From Chondrilla cf. caribensis (lineage: Eukaryota > Porifera > Demospongiae > Chondrillida > Chondrillidae), in the NCBI GenBank assembly GCA_964020155.1, contig OZ026558.1:5031469-5095468 (forward strand): a DNA stretch of 64,000 nt, written 5' to 3'. Within the stretch, counting starts at the first letter, position 1; each line of letters opens with the position of its first letter. The notes under the pieces were generated by a model that did no database searches, was not told the origin of the DNA, and worked only from the letters and a program-made list of their open reading frames with translations. The translations under genes were made by a program, and so were the position numbers. Below, one piece after another: positions 57,460-64,000 of this stretch.

Positions 57460-57624
57460 TTTTCCCCAAAAATTTCTCAAAATGTGAAAAAAATAGAAAG
57501 GTCACACGTTCGGTCATTCCGCGAATGCAGAAGGCACTATTCTAACTGGTAGACCATGCAGTCGAGAGACCCAAAGCTCCCCCGACTGACCACCAGTCCG
57601 CGAGTTCTCTTTAATGGAAGAAAC

Positions 57625-57684
57625 GTCCACAGTTGGACTCGAACTCGCAACCTGGAGCCTAAAAGGCTGACCACCACGCCATCA
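57625..57684 (-). repeat. tRNA-derived element between AGPS and the hydrolase gene
   Basis: On the minus strand TGGCGTGGTGGTCAGCC resembles an A box and GAGTTCGAGTCC a B box. Stem pairing is poor, so this is probably a tRNA-derived SINE head or pseudogene in the 463-bp divergent interval. Confidence 0.55.
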
Positions 57685-57922
57685 CTGATCACGGTCTAGT
57701 TGAAGGATAATAATGTGCTTCATACACAGTGTATACATACGTTCTTAGTAGCCTATAGCCGTGTCCCTAGTTGACTACGAGGATATACAATGTCAGAATA
57801 GTATACTGGACAAACATTATTATTCGTGATCAGCCTTCTCGTGGGCTGTAATGCATTCGGTACAAATCCCTAGGGACTTCCTACACGTCTGTCATGTGAT
57901 CGCAGTTCGCCCGTTCAGCAAA

Positions 57923-59520
57923 ATGGACAAGCTCCTCTGCGGGCTGTGCCTTCTCGCTTTAGCCTTCTTCGTTACCAAGGCTGAGATACGGTACAAGAAA
58001 CTAGCCGGACCCCCTTCCGAGTTTTCAAGCTTCAAGCAGTCCTCTCCTTATGACGCGGCTGCGACGAGTCGCGCCCAATTACTTCCCGTCATCGAGTTGA
58101 AGCCTTTCAAGTTGCACGCGGACGTCTCCTTCCCCGTCGACACATCCAGCATCGTTATAGTCGGGATGATTTACCAGAAGGGACAGAAGAAGCATTTGAG
58201 AGTTTCCTTCAAAGGCCCCACCGGAGAGAGCATCCAGCCGTCTTCAACTGTGGACGACCTGGTCGGAATGAACACGGGTGACATGTCACCGTGCGTGTCC
58301 TACATTTTCACGGCCCCTCAAGCTGGGCAGTGGACCGCTCGTGTTAGCTGGGTACTGTTTGCCAACGATACAAAGGCGTCGGAATTTCTCTCCACGAAAG
58401 TATTTCTGATGGTTGCCTTCGAATCCTCAGCTGCTGATATCTGGGTTTCCATGACAACACCAGGTTCCATAGTGGGGCGGCCTCTCACCATTCAGGCCAT
58501 GGTCCCTACCAAAGGAGGCTTTGTTGATGGCTTGGGCCGGCCACTTCCTATACATGGAGTCCTAGACACTGCGTCAATGACTGTAGTACAGCCCAATGGC
58601 AAGGCGTTCACTGAAAAGATGAAGGACGATGTTGATGGTAATCCACCTGACGGGATCTTTGAAGGCACCTTCAACCCCTCTGCTCCTGGAGTGTACAATG
58701 TACTGGTGGAGGTTAGAGGTAAGGACGTCAACAATTACGATTTCGTGCGGTCCCTTTGGTACCTGTTCAGGGTGACCCACCACACCCTCAAGCTCACCAA
58801 CAGGGCGTGGTCATCAGTATACACTCATCCGGTGACTAATGATGACATAATCACCATTGACATAGGGGTGGACTGGGATGTCAATTCCAGCCCTTATTAC
58901 CGTGGGTATGCCGAAGTTTGGGGAACCCCCACTTCTGGTTCTACTCCGATGGTTCCCGTTGCCTGGGTGAGTGGAATTGTCCAGGTAACCAAGGACAATG
59001 GGATGGATAGTGACTCAGGATATTACATGCGATTTGAACTGAACACAAAATGGCTGGACCTGGCAGGAGCCAAACCACCACTGCAGCTTAGAAACCTCAC
59101 TTTCGAGGAAGTAAGCAGCTTCATCCCCATGTTCAGAGGAGCCGTTCTCCCGGTAACCACCTCCCACATGCGTCTCCTCCATTACCAGCCGAGGACCCCC
59201 GTGGATGGAATCTCCTTCGAGATGAGGAACGGTTTCAACTATTATCATCACTATCACTCAAACGACAGCACTCCTGGGAAGATTCTGCTTGTTCATGGGT
59301 ACTGCTCTTCTGATGTTCCTTATAATGAGGATGATTTTACGGACTCTATTGCACTGAAGGATTTCCATAACTCGAGGACAACCGAAGAATTTGCAGAAAA
59401 GATCATTGAAACTGCTGAGAGTGAAGGTGCTACCAAGTTCAGTATTGCCTCTCACTCGCACGGGGGGATAGCTTCACTACATCTATTTACTTATTTTGAA
59501 AGTGGACTGGATGCAACTAC

Positions 59521-59565
<45 letters not shown>

Positions 59566-59872
59566 ACTCACCACATTTACTGTGCCACTTTTCTCCTCAC
59601 TTGGTTCCCTCAGAGTGGGGGTCGAAAGCTACAGAGCATGGGCACACCATACTACGGTAGTCCCCTTGCCGGACTGATTGCTATCATCGGTGACTTGATT
59701 GGAATTGGATGTGGTGCTAATGATGATTTGACCTACGATGGTGCTAATCGATGGCTTGCCCTGATCCCTGAAGAGACACAAAAGGAAGTCTTCATGTACA
59801 CAACTCAGGTACAGTGTGTGTGCCACTGTGAATGTGTGTGTACTACCATCAGTTGCACACACATGCACACAC

Positions 59873-59950
<78 letters not shown>

Positions 59951-60201
59951 ACATATCCCTCTCCATCCAACCCATGCAGTACACCGAAGGAGGTTTCCTA
60001 ACATCTTACTGCATCCCCTTGGTCTCTGTTGCCCTGTCCACTCCCAATGATGGAGTAGCAGAGATTGATAAGACTCTCCTCCCTTATGGTAACCTGGTCA
60101 GACACGTCCAGGGATGGTGTCACACGGTCTCCATGATGTACCCTCCCCAATGCAAGGACTCTGACAGGAACAAAGAGATCAATGCTGCAGCAGCCAGGTG
60201 A
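57923..60201 (+). CDS. Secreted alpha/beta-hydrolase resembling conditioned medium factor
   Basis: Three exons, 57923-59521, 59614-59808 and 59980-60201 (all phase 0), give 671 residues. The start at 57923 gives a signal peptide (MDKLLCGLCLLALAFFVTKA); an upstream in-frame ATG at 57851 would hide it. The first ~440 residues form beta-rich extracellular domains. Then comes a hydrolase-like part: GKILLVHGYCS (oxyanion-loop region, about 453-463), ASHSHGG (nucleophile-elbow position, Ser about 512, with the first Gly of GxSxG replaced), GTPYYGSPLAG and GWCHTVSMMYPPQ (candidate His about 646), ending RNKEINAAAAR. The hydrolase part and this C-terminal signature resemble, from memory, the conditioned medium factor family of Dictyostelium and some bacteria. 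Activity is unproven. Intron 1 begins in a GT array. Confidence 0.7.
59522..59563. repeat. (GT)n array beginning at a splice donor
   Basis: The hydrolase exon 1 ends GCAACTACG and the 92-nt intron opens with about 21 GT units. Confidence 0.9.
59855..59946. repeat. (CA)n array in hydrolase intron 2
   Basis: Interrupted CA array occupying about half of the 171-nt intron and ending about 33 nt before the exon-3 acceptor. Confidence 0.9.
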
Positions 60202-60394
60202 TGAGGAACTGGACCGGCAACATGGAACACAAGCCTATTTTCCACGAACAGTTTATTGTCGAGTGTTTTTCTATTATGTGAACTAATCAACTGGCTAGAC
60301 TATTGCTAAGTTTGTGTGTGTGTATGGTTGTGAGCTAGTCTAGCTGGCTGGACCTGGTCGTAACGAGGAATAGTTGTTTCCACACGCGCTGAAA

Positions 60395-62095
60395 ATGTCT
60401 ACCGTGTGTACCCAACAGAATTGGAGCGCGTTTTTTGAGGAAGAGAGTCCCCCAGTAGACCTGGAAGACCGTGTAGAGCTCGTTAAATATTTTTCAGAAA
60501 AGAATATTAAAGAAGGACGTTCGATAGTGCTAGTAACGGTGAGATGCTAGGAACTATACACTTTTCCTGTATTTTTAGGACATTACAAAATATTCCTCTG
60601 TTTGGGATGTTACCATGGCCAATTATTATACTCAAGAATATGTTTGAGGACCTTAGGATGTATGATTGAGGACCTTAGGATGTGTGATTGAGGACCGTAG
60701 GATGTATGATTGAGGATCATAGGATGTATGATTGAGGACCGTAGGATGTGTGATTGAGGATCATAGGATGTGTGATTGAGGACCGTAGGATGTATGATTG
60801 AGGATCATAGGATGTATGATTGAGGACCGTAGGATGTGTGATTGAGGATCATAGGATGTGTGATTGAGGACCTTAGGATGTATGATTGAGGACCTTAGGA
60901 TGTATGATTGAGGACCGTAGGATGTATGATTGAGGACCGTAGGATGCAAGTTGAATCTCCTATTTTGTCTACATGATTTTTTGTGTATTTTTTCTTCTTT
61001 CCGAATGTTATTCCTCTTGGGCTAATTCTTCCTGGGCTATGTACATGCGACAATCCACCAGGTACCATCCCTGTGTCCTATATAGTGACCACAGCTAGAC
61101 CAGACATCGTCGTCATCCAGAACTCACGCATCATCATTCTGCAACTAACAGTCCCTGCAAACATGGTCCACTATTTGGAAAGTGCCCGACTCAGGAAATC
61201 GACAGAGGCCAATTATCTGTCTTTATCACAGATCTAGAGTCTGCAGGTTTTCAACCCCATTTCACCACTTTTGAAATTGGATCTCTTGGGCATTTCACAA
61301 ATGACTCATTAGCTGCCATCCACTCTGTCATTCCATCAGTGTACAGAAGATCCATTTCAAAGCAGCTGCTGGAGCTTGGCAAAATATCCATTGCATGCTC
61401 TGCCCACATCTTCATTGCTCGCGTCAGCAGATCCTGGGACTCCTCCACATGCATAACCTAACTTACAATTTAATGTTTCAGTGTTAGTGTTAGTGATATT
61501 CATGTGTACAGAGTCAGTGACCATATTTTTTCTCTTTTCTCTTTTTTTTTCTTTTGTTTCTTTATATTTTCCTTAGCTTGCGAGGCACGTTCGCTTTAGT
61601 GGGCCTTAACCCTGAGTCCGAGCTTTACATCCATGTTCCGCTATTTCACATTACTACAATGTAAAATATTGTTCATGTATCTTGTCACTTAATAATGACG
61701 TTTCTCCCCCTCCTTCCTCAATCACCTCAGTCGGGGGGCACCAGTGTACCATTGGAGGCCAACACTGTACGTTTCATCGATAATTTCAGCAGAGGATTGA
61801 GAGGGGCAGCATCTGCCGAGTACTTTCTTGCCCAAGGATACTCTGTTATCTTCCTCCATCGCAGGGGGTCAAAGGAGCCCTTCCTGAGACATTTTGATAT
61901 GGATGACTTCATTCGCTGGTTGAACATGTCCGATAATAAACTCATGTGTAAGTTCTGTAGCGTGTGTATGTATATAATGCAGTATATATCCGTTTGTGCA
62001 AACCAAGAGTTTGGTACAATTTCTCTGAATAGATGCACAAACAGTAGAATTACAATTGCTGTTTAATACTATTTTAAGCAAGTAGTATTCCATAA

Positions 62096-62170
<75 letters not shown>

Positions 62171-62935
62171 CTGGACTCACTCACACCCACAGACTCATGA
62201 TATGTTTATTCCTGCAGTGGATCCACCAGCTGATATGGCACATGAATTGCAAAAAACATTGACTTCGTGTAAAAATGTCAACGAGAAAGGTCTTTTGCTG
62301 AAGGTCCCTTTTGTCTCCATCAGTGACTACATGTACTATTTGAGGAAATTTTCAGAAGTTCTTAACTCTTTCGGTTCGAAGGTGTTGTTCTACTTAGCTG
62401 CTGCAGTGTCAGATTTTTACATACCGCGCAAGTTCATGGTAAGTTTATTCATAAGTAGTACTCAACCTAGTATTAGTGTCCGAGCCGAAATAGCTCAGTA
62501 GGGAGAGCGTTAGACTGAAGATCTAAAGGTCCCTGGTTCGATCCCGGGTTTCGGCATTTTTTATATATTTTTTTTCTACCCCCGACGCAGCCTGAGCACA
62601 AGATACAGTCCTCCAGTACATTATCTCTACATCTTTGTCAAGTTCCAAAGCTCTTAAAGCCACTCATCAACGAATGGGCGCCCTTGGCATATTTTGCTAC
62701 GTTCAAACTTGAAACAGACCCTGAGATTCTCCATGAAAAGGCAAGGCTCTCCCTTTCAATGTACCACCAACAGCTTGTTATTGGTAATCTGCTTACCACA
62801 AGACATGAAGAAGTTAAGCTACTGACAAAAGATGGAGAAGATACCATTAAACTAGCAGAGCATCCTAAAGTTGTCGAGATTGAAGAATTGATTGTTCAAG
62901 CTCTTATCGATAACTACAAGCAATTCCTTCTTTGA
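60395..62935 (+). CDS. PPCS: Phosphopantothenate-cysteine ligase
   Basis: Four exons give 308 residues (human 311): 60395-60538, 61731-61947, 62218-62438 and 62591-62935. Phases agree. The enzyme joins cysteine to 4'-phosphopantothenate, the second step of CoA synthesis, in the cytosol. Conserved landmarks are [20 protein letters not shown] (nucleotide-binding start), [41 protein letters not shown] and the substrate-side stretch [11 protein letters not shown]. The start is 193 bp after the stop of the hydrolase gene on the same strand. Intron 1 holds a 22-bp minisatellite, intron 2 a long GT array, and intron 3 (152 nt) contains a whole tRNA-Phe gene. The C-terminus ends NYKQFLL. Confidence 0.95.
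60640..60945. repeat. 22-bp minisatellite, ~14 copies (PPCS intron 1)
   Basis: The unit is ATGTATGATTGAGGACCGTA + GG, alternating GACCTT, GACCGT and GATCAT variants. Confidence 0.9.
62098..62161. repeat. (GT)n array (PPCS intron 2)
   Basis: Pure GT array in the middle of the intron. Confidence 0.95.
62484..62556 (+). tRNA. tRNA-Phe (anticodon GAA), nested in PPCS intron 3
   Basis: A 73-nt cloverleaf. The acceptor stem GCCGAAA pairs with TTTCGGC; discriminator A. The anticodon arm TTAGA-CTGAAGA-TCTAA gives GAA. The T arm CCTGG-TTCGATC-CCGGG has one G-U pair. A box TAGCTCAGTAGG and B box GGTTCGATCCC are intact, and a T-rich Pol III terminator follows. There is no tRNA intron and CCA is not encoded. 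From memory it is nearly identical to vertebrate tRNA-Phe. Confidence 0.97.
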
Positions 62936-63838
62936 GGCCACCAAACAGGTGGGTGCACTACCTAGATGTGTTCTCCCTTGGCCTCCTTCTGCAGCACACA
63001 CATGCACACACACACATACAGTGAAACCTGTATATATAGACTACCAAAGAGACCAGGAATTGTGTTCACTGTAGACAGGTGGTCTCTATACAGAGGTACT
63101 TCACTGTAGACAGGTGGTCTCTATACAGAGGTACTTCACTGTAGACAGGTGGTCTCTATACAGAGGCACTTCACTGTAGACAGGTGGTCTCTATATAGAG
63201 GCACTTCACTGTAGACAGGTGGTCTCTATACAGAGGCACTTCACTGTAGACAGGTGGTCTCTATACAGAGGCACTTCACTGTAGACAGGTGGTCTCTATA
63301 CAGAGGCACTTCACTGTAGATAGGTGGTCTCTATACAGAGGCACTTCACTGTAGACAGGTGGTCTCTATACAGAGGTACTTCACTGTAGACAGGTGGTCT
63401 CTATACAGAGGTACTTCACTGTAGACAGGTGGTCTCTATACAGAGGTACTTCACTGTAGACAGGTGGTCTCTATACAGAGGCACTTCACTGTAGACAGGT
63501 GGTCTCTATACAGAGGCAGTTCACTGTAGTTGAGTTGATGTAGTGGATAGTGTAATGGTCTCTTAAGAAAGGTGGTCTTTAAGACAGCTTCCAATGTGGA
63601 TTTTGCTCTCTACAGATGTTTGAGAAGAGCATCTCTCTCAAGTGCAGCTTGCTTTGTGAGAATTAATGTATATTGTTGTGCCAAGATATAATATTGTATT
63701 TATAACAATAGCAATTATATTTTTATTATATAGTAATACTTGGTACGATATCTGTATATATATTATATGGCAATACATTGATATAAATTATTGAAAAAGA
63801 TTTAATATTGATATAAAATTAATTATTAAAAAAGGAAA
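62936..63838. other. PPCS-SMUG1 intergenic region
   Basis: No gene is seen. Mostly the 35-bp minisatellite at 63070-63535, then an AT-rich stretch. Confidence 0.5.
63070..63535. repeat. 35-bp minisatellite, ~13 copies
   Basis: The unit is TGTAGACAGGTGGTCTCTAT + ACAGAGGTACTTCAC, preceded by CAGTGAAACCTGTATATATA, which resembles the end of the palindromic-ended elements. Confidence 0.9.
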
Positions 63839-64000
63839 TTACTGTTCAAAGTGATGTGTTTGAATTATTTCTAGTACACCATGTTTCTTCAGTTCCTCCA
63901 CGGCCCACCCTTGCCAATTCTTGCTTGTCTTTGGGTTGGCGGGACTTGGATGTGGCATGGAGCATATTCTCACAGCCCCTTCAAGAGGGGAGCCAGAAAT
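63839..64000 (-). CDS. SMUG1: SMUG1-type uracil-DNA glycosylase, C-terminal exon (runs off right edge)
   Basis: The minus strand is open from the right edge to a TAA at 63839-63841, giving 54 residues at most (any acceptor could shorten this). The reading contains CSMPHPSPANPKTSKNWQGW and then AVEELKKHGVLEIIQ. This matches the end of SMUG1 as recalled (HPSPRNPQANKGW, then a helix ending LGLLPLL). The HPSP motif supplies the conserved His of the uracil-DNA glycosylase fold. The protein removes uracil and oxidised pyrimidines in base-excision repair. Only the last part is in the window. It converges with PPCS. Confidence 0.8.
   Translation of the reverse strand: MSGSPLEGAVRICSMPHPSPANPKTSKNWQGWAVEELKKHGVLEIIQTHHFEQ

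Overview
The window is nuclear DNA of an invertebrate animal. Genes are split by short GT-AG introns, the conserved proteins are animal housekeeping genes, and there is much secreted cysteine-rich coding capacity. A sponge or another early-branching animal is plausible, but the sequence alone does not prove it. Dinucleotide (CA/GT)n arrays and minisatellites fill most introns and gaps.

Layout, left to right. (1) 1.4-2.6 kb, minus: 5' exons of a BAR-domain amphiphysin/BIN gene that runs off the left edge. (2) 4.2-4.6 kb, plus: a small secreted Cys/Tyr-rich peptide with an acidic pro-region; a decayed copy of its 3' end lies at 3.3 kb. (3) 5.4-13.1 kb: two large convergent paralogues encoding secreted proteins built from CxC/CxCP repeats. 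(4) 16.5-22.2 kb, minus: FAIM, then SLC35B1 in eight exons. (5) 22.3-44.2 kb, plus: CDK5RAP3 in 13 exons, divergent from SLC35B1 across 105 bp. Its 18.4-kb intron 6 holds six intronless genes for secreted or membrane-anchored Cys-rich proteins (four sense, two antisense). (6) 44.5-48.2 kb, plus: a ZnT-type zinc transporter. (7) 50.4-57.5 kb, minus: CCDC12, then AGPS in 16 exons with a C-terminal SKL. (8) 57.9-62.9 kb, plus: a secreted alpha/beta-hydrolase resembling the conditioned-medium-factor family, then PPCS with a complete tRNA-Phe(GAA) gene in its third intron. (9) The right edge holds the last exon of a minus-strand SMUG1 homologue.

How they fit together. SLC35B1 (ER nucleotide transport) and CDK5RAP3 (ER UFMylation and ER-phagy) share a divergent promoter region and an ER-proteostasis theme. 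The nested genes form one family: they shuffle a module ending in CCC and a CxxC module, often followed by Pro-rich tails. Three of them also share a nearly identical 3' end and 3' flank, which suggests local duplication or gene conversion. Exon limits were set by hand from splice consensus, phase and recalled family similarity. All conserved multi-exon models are phase-consistent from start to stop.
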